From NCBI GenBank assembly GCA_022791315.1, contig JAAVYW010000063.1, forward strand, positions 18,130 to 82,129: 64,000 bases of DNA, given 5' to 3'. Position numbers and translations under genes: made by a program. The notes under the pieces were generated by a model that saw only the letters and a program-made list of their open reading frames with translations, searched no databases and had not been told where the DNA came from. The stretch is from Oscillospiraceae bacterium. Its GTDB lineage: Bacteria > Bacillota > Clostridia > Oscillospirales > Ruminococcaceae. Shown piece after piece: positions 51,170 to 61,171 of this stretch (its first letter is position 1; every line of letters begins with the position of its first letter).

Positions 51170-52126
51170 CTATCCCAACGTCTTCCCCAAAAAGGCGGCG
51201 CCGATGATGCCCGCATCGTTGCCCAGCTGGGCCTTCATCAGGCGGCATTTGTCCTCTTCCTTCACCATATAGGTCTCTTGATTCAAGATATCCCGCAGGG
51301 GTGCCAGCAGGGTCTCCCCCTCTTTGCAGATGCCGCCGCCGATAACCAGGATTTCCGGCTGGAAGATGTTCACATAGTTGGCAAGCCCCGTCCCCAGGTA
51401 GGAGATATATTTGTCCACCACAGCCTTGCCCGCAGCGTCCCCGGCCCGCATCCCGTCAAAGGCGGTCTTGCCGTCCACCTTATCCAGGCTTCCCGCGATT
51501 TCCCACAGTTTGGAGCTCCGGTCTGCCTCCATGGCCTCCTTCGTCATACGGATGAGCCCGGTGGCCGAGGCATAGGCCTCGATACAGCCTCTCCTGCCGC
51601 AGGTGCACTGCCAGCCGCCCTTCTCCACCACCATGTGCCCCAGCTCTCCCGCGGCGTGGTTGGTGCCGGAGTAGATTTTATTGTCAATGATAATGCCCCC
51701 GCCCACGCCGGTGCCCAGGGTAATCATCAGGGCGTTCCTCACGCCCTGAGCCGCGCCCGCCACAAACTCGCCGTAGGCCGCCGCGTTGGCGTCGTTCTCC
51801 ACATAAACCGGAACCCCCAGCGCCTCGCCCAAAATCCGGCGCATGGGCACGTCGTGGAAATCCAGGTTGTTGGAATAGATGATGTCACCCGTGTCCTGGT
51901 TCACCGAGCCGGGTGTGCCCACGCCCACCCATTCCACGTCCTCCATGGTGAGCCCGGCCTCCTCCACAGCCTTTCTCGCCGTGACCGCCATATCGGCCAA
52001 GATGTCCTCGGCGGGCCGGGGGCAGTTGGTCTTGGCCTGGGCCCTGGCTACAATCTCATAGTTCTCGTTCACCACGCCCACTGCAATGTTCGTGCCGCCC
52101 AAGTCAATTCCCACACAGTATTTCAT
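51170..52126 (-). CDS. ROK family glucokinase-like sugar kinase
   Basis: 318 residues. The N-terminal phosphate-1 motif is GIDLGGTNIAVGVV; the catalytic region is YVENDANAAAYGEF; TLGTGVGGGIIID is the second ATP motif; the ROK zinc cluster is CTCGRRGCIEAYAS. It most likely phosphorylates glucose or a related hexose. AAAAAGGGG precedes the ATG. It lies downstream of a decayed gene fragment. Confidence 0.93.
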   Translation of the reverse strand: MKYCVGIDLGGTNIAVGVVNENYEIVARAQAKTNCPRPAEDILADMAVTARKAVEEAGLTMEDVEWVGVGTPGSVNQDTGDIIYSNNLDFHDVPMRRILGEALGVPVYVENDANAAAYGEFVAGAAQGVRNALMITLGTGVGGGIIIDNKIYSGTNHAAGELGHMVVEKGGWQCTCGRRGCIEAYASATGLIRMTKEAMEADRSSKLWEIAGSLDKVDGKTAFDGMRAGDAAGKAVVDKYISYLGTGLANYVNIFQPEILVIGGGICKEGETLLAPLRDILNQETYMVKEEDKCRLMKAQLGNDAGIIGAAFLGKTLG

Positions 52127-52148
52127 AACTCATACCCCTTTTTCAATG

Positions 52149-52328
52149 TTATTTTTCCGGTATCCAATCCTCCGCTGGCCTGTGCTGCGGTAAACTTAAA
52201 AACCAATTCAAGCCAAACCGGTCAGTCACGCCGGCGGCCCAAGGGCTCCAGGGCAGCTCCCCCGGCCCCATTGTCACTTTGCCGCCCTCCTGCAAAACCC
52301 CAAGGGCCCGCTCTTGCTCTTCCCGCTG
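52149..52328 (-). pseudogene. C-terminal remnant of a PhnB-like VOC family protein
   Basis: A frame from just after a TGA at 52329 to TAA 52149 reads EEQERALGVLQEGGKVTMGP...SPWAAGVTDRFGLNWFLSLP. This is the C-terminal portion of the PhnB/glyoxalase-like VOC family, in which the DxFGxxW segment is conserved. The N-terminal two thirds are missing and no start codon or ribosome site is present, so it is a decayed fragment between the PHP and ROK genes. Confidence 0.65.
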
Positions 52329-52357
52329 TCACAAGATTATCCCCTAAGCCCGCCGGT

Positions 52358-53089
52358 TCACCGCCCAAACGACCGCCTGGTACGTTTTGCCATGTGCTCA
52401 TAGAACCAGTCCGCATCCGCGTTAAACACCAGCCCGGCAGGGAAGTCCAGCTCCTCCAGCATTTGCAGCGCTTTGTCCGCCCGCCCAATCCCGGCGCAGA
52501 AGTGGGAATCAGTGTTCACCACCACCGGCGCGCCGTATTTCTTGCAGCAGAGGGCAATTTCCCGGCAGTTCCTCACTGTGTCCTCCCTCATATCCAGGCT
52601 GTGGCTGTTGATTTCCACAAACTTCCCGGCCTCCTTAAAGAGGGGAATCACCTTCTCCGGGTGGTATTCGTAGCCCGCCCGTCCCGAGTGCCCAATCACA
52701 TCGATGAGGGGATTTTCGGCAATCCGCTGCCACATCCTGTCCCGCTCCTCCAAGCTCCCTGCCCGGATAGCGTGGTCATGGATAGAGGCAATCACCCATT
52801 CCATCTTTTCCAGCACTGCCTCGGCGGTGTCCACCCCGCCCTCCAGCCCGCTCACATTGGTCTCAATGCCCCGGAAAAGCCATACCCCCTCAATGTTGTC
52901 CGGCAGCATGTCCATGCAGGTAAAGTGCCAGTCAATGGGGGCGTCGGGGAAATGGGGGCCCAGGGCGTGGTCAGTGCAGGCAAAGGCCTCCAAGCCGTTG
53001 CGCCTGGCCTGGGCCGCGTTTTCCAGCACAGTGCTATAGGCGTGGTGGGAGGCGATGGTGTGGGTGTGCATGTCCGCAATGAGTTTCAT
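52358..53089 (-). CDS. PHP-domain phosphoesterase, YcdX-like
   Basis: 243 residues. Metal-binding motifs of the PHP family are present: ADMHTHTIASHHAYS, FACTDHALGPHFPD, GHSGRAGYEYHPEK and VNTDSHFCAGIG. It should be a phosphatase; the substrate is unknown. The start is ATG 53089 with GAGGAGAATTTT, directly after the hprK stop. Confidence 0.9.
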   Translation of the reverse strand: MKLIADMHTHTIASHHAYSTVLENAAQARRNGLEAFACTDHALGPHFPDAPIDWHFTCMDMLPDNIEGVWLFRGIETNVSGLEGGVDTAEAVLEKMEWVIASIHDHAIRAGSLEERDRMWQRIAENPLIDVIGHSGRAGYEYHPEKVIPLFKEAGKFVEINSHSLDMREDTVRNCREIALCCKKYGAPVVVNTDSHFCAGIGRADKALQMLEELDFPAGLVFNADADWFYEHMAKRTRRSFGR

Positions 53090-53099
53090 AAAATTCTCC

Positions 53100-54068
53100 T
53101 CAGTAATTGGTCCACTGGTCGACGGGGATACTGTCGGTTTCAGAGGGGATGTCCATTCCCAGATTGCGCAGCAGCTCGTGGGCAGCATTGTATCCCATCT
53201 TCTTCTGCCGGTTGTTCATCGCCGCCACTTCAATAATAATAGCCAGGTTGCGCCCCGGCTTCACCGGGATAGTCAGCGAGGGCACGTTGATGCCCAAAAT
53301 CTGGGTGTACTCATTTTCCATCCCCATCCGGTCATACACCTTGTTCTGGTCCCACTGTTCCAGCTGGATGAGCATGTCAATTTTCTCTGTCACCTTGATG
53401 GCGCCCATACCAAAGATACGGCGCACATTGATGATGCCGATACCCCGCAGCTCGATAAAGTGCCGGATGTTCTCCGGCGCCGACCCCACCAGTGTCTGGT
53501 TGGAGACCCTGCGCACTTCCACCGCGTCGTCAGCAATCAGCCGGTGCCCCCGCTTCACCAGCTCAATGGCGGTCTCGCTCTTGCCCACGCCGCTCTCGCC
53601 CAGCAGCAGGATGCCCTCGCCATAGACCTCCACCAGCACCCCGTGCCGTGTCACCCGCGGCGCCAGCTCCACCTGAAGCAGCGAGATAAGGGAGGACATA
53701 ATGCTGGAAGTGGATTCCTGCGTCCGCAGCACCGGCACCTCGAACCGCCTGGCCGATTCCAGCACCACCGGAGAAACCTCCAGTCCCCTGGCTACAATCA
53801 GGGCCGGGGGTTTTTGGGCAAAGAGCATGTCCATCGTGGTGCGCAGGCTGCTCTCGTTGATGCTCTCCATATAGGCGGTCTCCGCGTTCCCAATCAGCTG
53901 GATACGCAGGTTGTCAAAATGCTCCATAAATCCCGCCAGCTGCAGCCCGGGCCGCCCCACATCTGCGCTGGCAATTTGAATCTCCATGGGGGAGACGGGG
54001 GTATAGAGGACCTCCAGGTGAATTGACTGGATAATCTTCTCCAGGGAGACGGAAAAATTAGAAGCCAT
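53100..54068 (-). CDS. hprK: HPr kinase/phosphorylase
   Basis: 322 residues. Walker A is LLGESGVGKSETAIEL; the HprK signature LRGIGIINVRRIFGMGAIK follows, and the C-terminal part NRLAIIIEVAAMN-like appears as NLAIIIEVAAMN. It phosphorylates HPr on Ser46 to control carbon catabolite repression. It is first in this cluster, with AGAAAGGA and a strong promoter upstream. Confidence 0.96.
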   Translation of the reverse strand: MASNFSVSLEKIIQSIHLEVLYTPVSPMEIQIASADVGRPGLQLAGFMEHFDNLRIQLIGNAETAYMESINESSLRTTMDMLFAQKPPALIVARGLEVSPVVLESARRFEVPVLRTQESTSSIMSSLISLLQVELAPRVTRHGVLVEVYGEGILLLGESGVGKSETAIELVKRGHRLIADDAVEVRRVSNQTLVGSAPENIRHFIELRGIGIINVRRIFGMGAIKVTEKIDMLIQLEQWDQNKVYDRMGMENEYTQILGINVPSLTIPVKPGRNLAIIIEVAAMNNRQKKMGYNAAHELLRNLGMDIPSETDSIPVDQWTNY

Positions 54069-54165
54069 AGGTACTCATTCCTTTCTGAAAAGCGGGAAAG
54101 CCCCCGACAAGCGCCCCGCCCTCTCAAATACAATCCTAAAGGACAGTCATTCTCTGTTCCCTATC

Positions 54166-54194
54166 ATTATACACGAAACTGCCCCCGGTTTCAA
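54166..54194 (-). promoter_or_regulatory. Sigma-A-type promoter of the hprK cluster
   Basis: On the minus strand TTGAAA, 17-base spacer, TATAAT (perfect -10). It lies about 98 bases before the hprK start and may drive hprK through dnaE. Confidence 0.75.
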
Positions 54195-54247
54195 ACAAAA
54201 AATCGCAATATTCTGACCAAATTTTGCCTCCGGCCAAAAATTTTTCT

Positions 54248-55573
54248 CTAGCGGAAATTGCGCAGCCCCTTGGGGTAGAGATTTTTGCAGCGCCCCCCGG
54301 CCGCCCGCACCCCGCCCAGGCAGCGCCCTTCCAGCAGCACCGCCCCGTAGCCGTTCTCCATCCCCTCTCCCGCCAGCTCTTCTCCCCTGAGATAGGCCTC
54401 CCCCCTGGGGTCTCCCAGCCCCAGGGATAACTTCCTGCGGCATCCCGCCCCAAAGGCCCTAAAGAACCAGTGGCTGGGCACAAAGCGCCCCTTCTGGGCC
54501 ATCCCCAGCGGCACGCCCCATTCCCGCACAGTTACCCCCTCTGGGGAGAGTCCCCTCCCCGGAGGAATCACCAGCCGCCCGTCCGGCAGGGCGGCCGCAG
54601 CAGGCGGCTCCCCCTCCAGCGTCTGGCTCAAAAACTCCGCCGCTTCCTGCGCCAGTTTCCCCAGGCCGGCGGGAAAATCCCGCCGGGGTTCCTCCCCCAC
54701 CCGCTGCATCAGCGCGGCAAACTGCCCCTCCCCCGGGCTCACATGGGGATAAAACCGGGCGCAGGGTTCCAGTCCCACCCCCGGCCTCACAAAAGCCCTC
54801 AGCCCCTCCGGCAACGGCCGGAGGAGGAATTCCCCCTGTTCTAAAAACCAGGCCACGTTCTCCTCGTCCTCCTCCGGGGAAAAGGTGCAAGTGGAGTAGA
54901 GCAGCCAGCCCCCAGGCCGCACCAGCTTGGCGGCCTCTGCCAATAGCTCCCGCTGCAGAGCGGCGCAGCGCTCCACCAGCCCCTGGGACCACTGGGCCAG
55001 CGCCCCTTCTTCCTTGCGGAACATCCCCTCCCCCGAGCAGGGCGCGTCCAGGATTACGGCGTCAAAGCCCTCGGGCCAGGCCGCCGCCAGCCTCTCTGCC
55101 TTTTCGCAGGTCACAATGGCGTTTTTCACCCCTGCCCGTTCCAGGTTCCCCGCCAGCACCCGGCAGCGCTCCGGCTTGATTTCATTGGCCACCAGCAGAC
55201 CCGTCTCCCCAATGGCAGCCGCAGCCTGCAAGCTCTTGCCCCCCGGCGCGGCGCAGAGGTCCAGCACCCGGTCGCCCGGCCGCAGGGGCAGTGCCCGCAC
55301 CGGCAGCATGGCCCCCGGCTCCTGGAGATAGAAGAACCCCCCGTGGTGTAGCGGGTGCCGCCCCAGCTTCTCCTCCCCCTCCAAATAGAACCCCTCCGGC
55401 ACATAGGGGATGGGGGAGAGCCCCACCGGCAGCGCAGCCGCAAAGGCCTCCTGCCCCATCCCGCCCAAGAAACGCAGCCCCCGCACCGGCGGTTTCCCCA
55501 GTGCCTCCCAATAGGCCGGGAATTCCTCCCCCAGCAGCCGCTCCATCCGGGCGGCATAAGCCTTTGGCAGCAT
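54248..55573 (-). CDS. RsmF/YebU-type rRNA cytosine-C5 methyltransferase
   Basis: 441 residues. SAM-binding motif is VLDLCAAPGGKSLQ; the catalytic Cys pair is in DAPCSGEGMFRK and YSTCTFSPEEDE, both intact. A C-terminal RNA-binding extension follows (GRCLGGVRAAGGRCKNLYPKGLRNF). It should methylate 16S rRNA near position 1407 or a related site; the exact target is inferred. GGGGGATG precedes the ATG. It is 11 bases from the metH stop. Confidence 0.9.
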   Translation of the reverse strand: MLPKAYAARMERLLGEEFPAYWEALGKPPVRGLRFLGGMGQEAFAAALPVGLSPIPYVPEGFYLEGEEKLGRHPLHHGGFFYLQEPGAMLPVRALPLRPGDRVLDLCAAPGGKSLQAAAAIGETGLLVANEIKPERCRVLAGNLERAGVKNAIVTCEKAERLAAAWPEGFDAVILDAPCSGEGMFRKEEGALAQWSQGLVERCAALQRELLAEAAKLVRPGGWLLYSTCTFSPEEDEENVAWFLEQGEFLLRPLPEGLRAFVRPGVGLEPCARFYPHVSPGEGQFAALMQRVGEEPRRDFPAGLGKLAQEAAEFLSQTLEGEPPAAAALPDGRLVIPPGRGLSPEGVTVREWGVPLGMAQKGRFVPSHWFFRAFGAGCRRKLSLGLGDPRGEAYLRGEELAGEGMENGYGAVLLEGRCLGGVRAAGGRCKNLYPKGLRNFR

Positions 55574-55584
55574 AACACATCCCC

Positions 55585-57960
55585 CTATTCCTTCGGATAC
55601 ACCTCTCCCGCAATCTCCACCGACCGCATGGCGTCCTTGGCGTAGTAGTCCGCCCCAATCTGCTCTGCATAATCCTGGGTGAGCACCGCGCCCCCCACCA
55701 TCACCCGGATACCGGGCAGCTCCCTGTGGAGCAGGGCAATGGTCTCCTCCATGGCCGCCACCGTGGTGGTCATCAGCGCACTGAGCCCCACCAGCCGTGT
55801 TTCCCCCTCTTTTGCGGCTTCCAGCACCTGCTCCGGCGCCACATCTTTCCCCAGGTCAACCACCTCGTACCCATAGTTTTCCAACAGAGCCCGCACGATA
55901 TTCTTGCCAATGTCGTGCACATCCCCCTTCACGGTAGCCAGTACAATGCGCCCCCGTTTCTCCTGGGCCTGTCCGTCCCGTTCCATCCGTTCCCGCAGCG
56001 CCCCAAAGGCCGCTTTGGCCGCCTCTGCGCTCATCAGCAGCTGGGGCAGGAAAACCTTCCCCTTCTCAAAGCCCTTCCCCACTTCGTCCAGCGCCGGCAC
56101 CAGCTCCCCGTCGATGATGTCCAGGGGCGCTTTCGTCTCCGCCAGTGCCGCCGCCAGGTCGCGGCTCTGGTCCTTGAGCCCCGCCACAATGCTCTCCCGC
56201 AGGCTGGCCGCGGCTCTATCAGCCGGGACCTGGGCAGCCTTCCCAGTCCCCTCCCCGCCATAGCGGGCCAGGTAGCTGCCGCAGCTTTCATCTTTTCCCC
56301 CCAGCACATGGGAGGCGGCCAGGGCATCCCGCATCCCCTCACTGCCCGGATTGATAATCCCCGCCGAGAGCCCTGCCCCCAGCGCCAGCGTAAAGAAGGC
56401 GGCGTTGATAATGTCCCGCCTGGGCAGCCCAAAGGAGATATTGGACACTCCCAGTACCGTGTGTACCCCCAGTTCCTCCCGGATGCGTTTCAGCGCCTCC
56501 AAAGTCACCAAGGCGTTGTCCGTCCCGGTGCTCACCGCCATGGTGAGGGGGTCCACCACAATGTCCTCCTCTTCCAGGCCGTATTCCCTGGCCCATTCCA
56601 GGATTTTCCGGGCAATGTCCAGCCTGCCCTGGGCTGTGGCAGGGATGCCCTTCTCGTCCAGTGTCAGCGCCACCACTGCCGCGCCGTATTTTTTCGCCAG
56701 CGGCAGCACTGTCTCCAGCGATTCCTCCTTGCCGCACACCGAGTTGAGCAGCGGCCTGCCGTTGTAGCAGCGCAGCGCCTTCTCCATGGCCTTCCCGTCC
56801 GAGGTGTCAATCTGCAGGGGCAGCGCCGTCACCGCTTGGAGCCGCTTCACCGCCTGTTCCATCACCCCCGGCTCGTCGATACCGGGCAGCCCCACGTTCA
56901 CGTCCAAGATGTCCGCGCCCGCCTCCTCTTGGGCCAGGGCCTCCCGCAGCAGGTAGTCCATGTCCCCCTCCCGCAGGGCCTTTTTCAGCTTGGGCTTCCC
57001 GGTGGGGTTCAGCCGTTCCCCAATTACCAGCGCCCGCTCCCCAAAGCGCACCGTTGCCCGCCCGGAGCACACCTTTGTCTCCCGCTTCCGTTCCGGCGGC
57101 ACAAAGGGGATGTCCCGGCAGGCGGCCTTTAGGGCGGCAATGTGCTCCGGCGTGGTGCCGCAGCATCCCCCCAAGGCATGGGCCCCCATCCGCGCCATCT
57201 CCGCCATGGCTTCGGCAAATTCCCCAGGCCCCACGGTGTACATCGTCTCCCCATTCACCGAAACCGGCAGCCCCGCGTTGGGGCTCAGGAGAACCGGAAC
57301 CGACGAGCAGGCCAGTAACCTGGGCAGCAGCTCGGTAAACTGGTGGGGGCCCAGCCCGCAGTTCATCCCCAGGGCGTCCGCCCCCAGGGCCTGCACGGTG
57401 GTAACAGCGGTCTCAATGTCCGCCCCCATCAGCAGCTTGCCCTGCCCGTCAAAGGTCATCGTCACCACAATGGGCAGCCGGGTGCTCTCCCGGATAGCGA
57501 GCATCGCCGCCTTTACCTCCATCAGGTCGCCCATGGTCTCGATAAGGGCAAAATCCGCCCCTGCCGCCTCCCCAGCGGCAGCCATCTCGGCAAAAGCGGC
57601 AATGGCCTCCTCCAATTCCAGCTCCCCATAGGGGGCCAGCAGCTTCCCTGTGGGCCCCATGTCCAGCGCAGTATAAGCACCCCCCGCCTCCTTGGCCAGC
57701 CGCACCCCTGCCGCAATGATTTCCGCCGCCTGATAAGGGGTGCCCGCCAGCTTCAGCCGGTTGGCGCCGAAGGTATTGGCCGTGAGCACATCCGCCCCCG
57801 CCTCCCTGTACTGCCGGTGCACCTGGGCAATCTGCTCCGGGTGCAGGAGATTCCACAGCTCCGGCGCCTCCCCCGCCGCCAGCCCCCTGGCTTGGAGCAG
57901 GCTTCCCATCCCCCCGTCAAAAATCAGCCGCCTCTCCCGCAGTTCCTCCCGGATTCCCAT
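55585..57960 (-). CDS. metH: Cobalamin-dependent methionine synthase, without reactivation domain
   Basis: 791 residues. Order: homocysteine S-methyltransferase domain (1-290; zinc motifs GMNCGLGP and GGCCGTTPEH), pterin-binding domain (about 310-560, GERLNPTGKPKLKKAL), B12 cap and binding domain (about 600-790, GDVHDIGKNIVRALL with the His ligand). The AdoMet-binding reactivation domain that ends classical 1200-residue MetH is absent. It makes methionine from homocysteine and methyltetrahydrofolate; metF is nearby. ATG 57960 follows GAAAGGGG. Confidence 0.93.
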   Translation of the reverse strand: MGIREELRERRLIFDGGMGSLLQARGLAAGEAPELWNLLHPEQIAQVHRQYREAGADVLTANTFGANRLKLAGTPYQAAEIIAAGVRLAKEAGGAYTALDMGPTGKLLAPYGELELEEAIAAFAEMAAAGEAAGADFALIETMGDLMEVKAAMLAIRESTRLPIVVTMTFDGQGKLLMGADIETAVTTVQALGADALGMNCGLGPHQFTELLPRLLACSSVPVLLSPNAGLPVSVNGETMYTVGPGEFAEAMAEMARMGAHALGGCCGTTPEHIAALKAACRDIPFVPPERKRETKVCSGRATVRFGERALVIGERLNPTGKPKLKKALREGDMDYLLREALAQEEAGADILDVNVGLPGIDEPGVMEQAVKRLQAVTALPLQIDTSDGKAMEKALRCYNGRPLLNSVCGKEESLETVLPLAKKYGAAVVALTLDEKGIPATAQGRLDIARKILEWAREYGLEEEDIVVDPLTMAVSTGTDNALVTLEALKRIREELGVHTVLGVSNISFGLPRRDIINAAFFTLALGAGLSAGIINPGSEGMRDALAASHVLGGKDESCGSYLARYGGEGTGKAAQVPADRAAASLRESIVAGLKDQSRDLAAALAETKAPLDIIDGELVPALDEVGKGFEKGKVFLPQLLMSAEAAKAAFGALRERMERDGQAQEKRGRIVLATVKGDVHDIGKNIVRALLENYGYEVVDLGKDVAPEQVLEAAKEGETRLVGLSALMTTTVAAMEETIALLHRELPGIRVMVGGAVLTQDYAEQIGADYYAKDAMRSVEIAGEVYPKE

Positions 57961-58044
57961 CGGCTTCACGTCCCCTTTCTCAATCTGTTTTTGTTTTCCT
58001 CCCCTTCGGGGCAAAGCCCGGCTGGGCCGCCCCAATCCCGCGCC

Positions 58045-58899
58045 CTAAAGGGAAAAGAACCAGTCCTCGTCAATCCTATAGTCATTGACCGGGAAAACAC
58101 CCAGCTGCAATTCCTTCAGCCGTTCCACCAGCTCGTCCCCATCGATTAAGTCAATCGGGGTCACACCCGCCCGGTTGGCCTCTGCCACTGCCGGGGCCGA
58201 GAATTTCCCGGTGGTGATAAACAGCCCTTTGTCCGCCCTCCCCTGCATCGCGCCCCGGAAATCCCGGAGTTCACCGGCAGATACGGTTCCCGTATACCGT
58301 TTGCACTGGAAGAGCATTTGGAAACTGATAATCCCATTCAGTTTGACAATCCCCATCCCGTCTATGCCGCCGTCGCCGGTCTGCCCGGTGACTTTTACCT
58401 GCGTAAACCCGGATTCCCGCAGCAGCCGTTGTGTCAAGCGCTCAAAAGCACCGGGGCTCAGGTTGTAGAGCACATTTTTCAATGTCTCACGCCAGGACTG
58501 CACCTCGTCCGGGACATCAACCCCGTCATTGTCCAAGGCATCGTCATTGGTATTTTCCTGGTCTTTCACTTTAATATTTGCCATTTTCCGCACTTGCTGG
58601 ACAATCTCTCCCGGGTCAATTTCCAAAAGCTCACGGCCCTTTCCCGTCAAGGCCCATACCCCGCGGGAGGAATTCTCCAAAATCCCAAACTTCTTTAGAT
58701 AAGTCCTGGTCCAGGCAAGCCGGTATTCCACTTCGGTTTTCCCGCCGGTCTTGTGGGGAATGTCCTGTACTTCCTGGGATAGCGCCAAGATTCCTATGGT
58801 CCGCTCATCAATTTCCCGAATTGTCCCAGAGCCGCCCAGCTCCTTAACCGCCTGGAACATCTCGCACATCATTTCATCGAACTTCGGAACACTCTCCAT
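58045..58899 (-). CDS. Mrr-like restriction endonuclease
   Basis: 284 residues. An N-terminal winged-helix Mrr_N-type domain (about 1-95, KTGGKTEVEYRLAWTRTYLKK) precedes a PD-(D/E)xK catalytic domain: GFTQVKVTGQTGDGGIDGMG and LFQCKRYTG (D...QxK). It resembles Mrr, a type IV enzyme that cuts modified DNA. No methylase gene is near. It is inserted between metH and metF and is AT-richer than both, suggesting horizontal gain. ATG 58899 has GAAGGG. Confidence 0.88.
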   Translation of the reverse strand: MESVPKFDEMMCEMFQAVKELGGSGTIREIDERTIGILALSQEVQDIPHKTGGKTEVEYRLAWTRTYLKKFGILENSSRGVWALTGKGRELLEIDPGEIVQQVRKMANIKVKDQENTNDDALDNDGVDVPDEVQSWRETLKNVLYNLSPGAFERLTQRLLRESGFTQVKVTGQTGDGGIDGMGIVKLNGIISFQMLFQCKRYTGTVSAGELRDFRGAMQGRADKGLFITTGKFSAPAVAEANRAGVTPIDLIDGDELVERLKELQLGVFPVNDYRIDEDWFFSL

Positions 58900-58961
58900 T
58901 TTCCCTTCTGCCCCCTCTATCCTGTCAAACCGCAAAGCCTGGCCCCGCTGTGAAATAGCCC

Positions 58962-59828
58962 CTACCGGAAGATTTCCGACAAATTCCCCATAATCGCCCC
59001 GGCAATGTCAGGCCGGTTCATGGAGTAGAGGTGGATATTGTTCACCCCGTTGGCAATCAGGTCAATGACCTGTTCGGTGGCATAGGCAATGCCGGCCTGC
59101 TTCATGGCCGCCGGGTTGTCCCCAAACCGGTCCACAATGGCCTTAAACCGGGGAGGCAGCGCCGTACCCGAAAGGGAGCAGATGCGCACAATCTGCTTCT
59201 TGTTCGTCACCGGCATAATCCCCGCCGCCACCGGCACGTCCACCCCCTTTTTCAGCAGCCGGAACAGGAAGCTGTAGAAGATGTTGTTGTCAAAAAACAT
59301 CTGTGACACCAAAAACTGGCATCCGCTCCCCACTTTGGCCTTCAGCGCCTCCAAATCGCTGTCAATGGAGGGGGCCTCCGGGTGCCCCTCCGGATAGCAG
59401 GCCCCGCCCACGCAGAAGTCCCCAAACGCCAGAATCTCCTCCACCAGCTGGGCCGCATAGCGGTAGGGCCGGTTTTCCGGCAACGCTTCCCCCTTGGGCG
59501 GGTCGCCCCGCAGGGCCAGCACGTTGCCGATGCCCTTCTCCTTCAGCTGCCCCAGCACCTGCCGTATCTTCTCCCGGTCCGAGGAGGCGCAGGTGAGATG
59601 GGCCAGGGATGTCACGCCGTTTTTGTTCTGGGCCTGGTCCGCCAGGTGTACCGTGTATTCGCTGGTACCGCCCCCCGCCCCATAGGTCACGCTGAGGAAA
59701 GAGGGGCGCAGCGCCGCCATCCTTGCCACTACCGTCTCCGCCTTTTGCAGCTCGCTCCCCTCTTTTGGGGGAAAGAGCTCGCAGGATACTGTCACTTTCC
59801 CCCCCATAAGTGTGTCAATAATCTTCAT
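58962..59828 (-). CDS. metF: 5,10-methylenetetrahydrofolate reductase
   Basis: 288 residues, the bacterial MetF size. FAD- and folate-site segments are seen: [42 protein letters not shown] and [16 protein letters not shown]. It makes the methyltetrahydrofolate used by MetH. ATG 59828 overlaps the deoC stop by 4 bases; GGAAAGGG is upstream. Confidence 0.94.
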   Translation of the reverse strand: MKIIDTLMGGKVTVSCELFPPKEGSELQKAETVVARMAALRPSFLSVTYGAGGGTSEYTVHLADQAQNKNGVTSLAHLTCASSDREKIRQVLGQLKEKGIGNVLALRGDPPKGEALPENRPYRYAAQLVEEILAFGDFCVGGACYPEGHPEAPSIDSDLEALKAKVGSGCQFLVSQMFFDNNIFYSFLFRLLKKGVDVPVAAGIMPVTNKKQIVRICSLSGTALPPRFKAIVDRFGDNPAAMKQAGIAYATEQVIDLIANGVNNIHLYSMNRPDIAGAIMGNLSEIFR

Positions 59829-60487
59829 CTTGCCGCTTCCCTTTCCTTCACGATTTTTACAATCCGGCTGGTGCCCAGGCGGGAGGCCCCCGCCGCCAGG
59901 AATTTTTCCCCGTCCTCCAGGGTGGCAATGCCCCCTGCCGCCTTGATTTTCACATGGGGTTCCACATGGGCGGCAAAGAGCTCCACATCGTGAAGCGTGG
60001 CCCCCTGGGTGGAAAACCCGGTAGAGGTCTTGATATACTCCGCCCCCGAATGGGAAACCACCCGGCACATCCGGATTTTCTCCTCGTCGGTGAGCAAACA
60101 GGTCTCGATAATCACCTTGAGCAACTTTCCGCCGCAGGCCTTTTTCACCTGCCGGATTTCTTCCAGCACCGCCTCGTCCCGACCCTCTTTCAAGAGCCCC
60201 AGGTTTATCACCATGTCAATCTCATCCGCCCCGTTTGCCACGGCATCCTCCGTCTCGGCACACTTGGCCCCCGTGGTGGCATACCCGTTGGGGAACCCAA
60301 TCACCGTGCAAACCGCCAGCTTGTCCCCCACATAGTCCTTCGCCCGCTTCACAAAGCAGGGCGGGATACACACCGACGCCGTGCCGTACTTCATCCCGTC
60401 ATCGCAGATGGCCTTTATCTCCTCCCAAACCGCTGTAGGCGCCAGCAGCGTGTGGTCACAGCAGGATAACAATTTTTCCAGTTCCAT
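59825..60487 (-). CDS. deoC: Deoxyribose-phosphate aldolase
   Basis: 220 residues. The Schiff-base Lys is in the segment [17 protein letters not shown] region and [30 protein letters not shown] is the catalytic strand with Lys. It cleaves deoxyribose 5-phosphate to glyceraldehyde 3-phosphate and acetaldehyde. ATG 60487 (MELEKLL) is preferred with GAGGG five bases upstream; an ATG at 60499 overlaps the stop of the DUF4364 gene. Confidence 0.94.
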   Translation of the reverse strand: MELEKLLSCCDHTLLAPTAVWEEIKAICDDGMKYGTASVCIPPCFVKRAKDYVGDKLAVCTVIGFPNGYATTGAKCAETEDAVANGADEIDMVINLGLLKEGRDEAVLEEIRQVKKACGGKLLKVIIETCLLTDEEKIRMCRVVSHSGAEYIKTSTGFSTQGATLHDVELFAAHVEPHVKIKAAGGIATLEDGEKFLAAGASRLGTSRIVKIVKEREAAR

Positions 60488-60495
60488 TTTGTCCC

Positions 60496-61068
60496 TCATT
60501 CCTTTCCGTCCTGATGATACTCTGTGAGGTGTTCCAAGAGCCCCAGATACACCGTCTGCGGGTCAGTCAGGAAGCGCTCCCGCACCACCTGGGCCTGGTG
60601 GATGTCCGGCACAAAGAGGGTAAACTCCAGCAAATCCGTCCCGATGTCCAGGATGCGGCAGTGCACCGTGTAGCCATCCCCCACCTTTTTAATTTCTGCC
60701 CGGTTCTCCTGTTCCCTGCGGGCCCTGGCCTGCAATTCCAGCGCCGAGGCCACCACCCGCTCCCGCACCGAGCGGGGCACTGTCCGCTGCAATTCATCGG
60801 CAATGCGCCGCGCCAAAGGCGCGGCCTCATAGAGCTCGCTGCCCTCCTTCTCGCCGCACACCCGGATGTGTCCCGATTCCACCAGGGCCCGGAAGGTGCT
60901 CACCACCTCAAAGTAATTTGCCACCGGGTTTTCCATCAGGATTTCATTCAGCAGCTCAAAGGTCACAGGCTCCTTCAGGTTTTTCAGCAGGTAGCACAGC
61001 AGTACCCGTATCTCGTCTGTATTGGTCAGCCCGCCCGGTTCCATGCCTGCGATGCGGTATTCCTCCAT
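60496..61068 (-). CDS. DUF4364 family winged-helix-type regulator
   Basis: 190 residues. Residues about 10-90 look like a winged helix-turn-helix ([36 protein letters not shown]), followed by a mixed C-terminal domain. The DUF4364 family is common in Clostridia and of unproven function. Its stop overlaps a possible deoC start in ATGA, so it is probably transcribed with deoC and metF. Confidence 0.85.
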   Translation of the reverse strand: MEEYRIAGMEPGGLTNTDEIRVLLCYLLKNLKEPVTFELLNEILMENPVANYFEVVSTFRALVESGHIRVCGEKEGSELYEAAPLARRIADELQRTVPRSVRERVVASALELQARARREQENRAEIKKVGDGYTVHCRILDIGTDLLEFTLFVPDIHQAQVVRERFLTDPQTVYLGLLEHLTEYHQDGKE

Positions 61069-61171
61069 CCATCACACCCCCAAAACTCTCTCCCGGCCTA
61101 TAACAGCCGCAAGGCCTATTTCCCCTATTTTTAAGGATACCCGAAAGCCGGGTGATTGTCAATCGCGGCAG

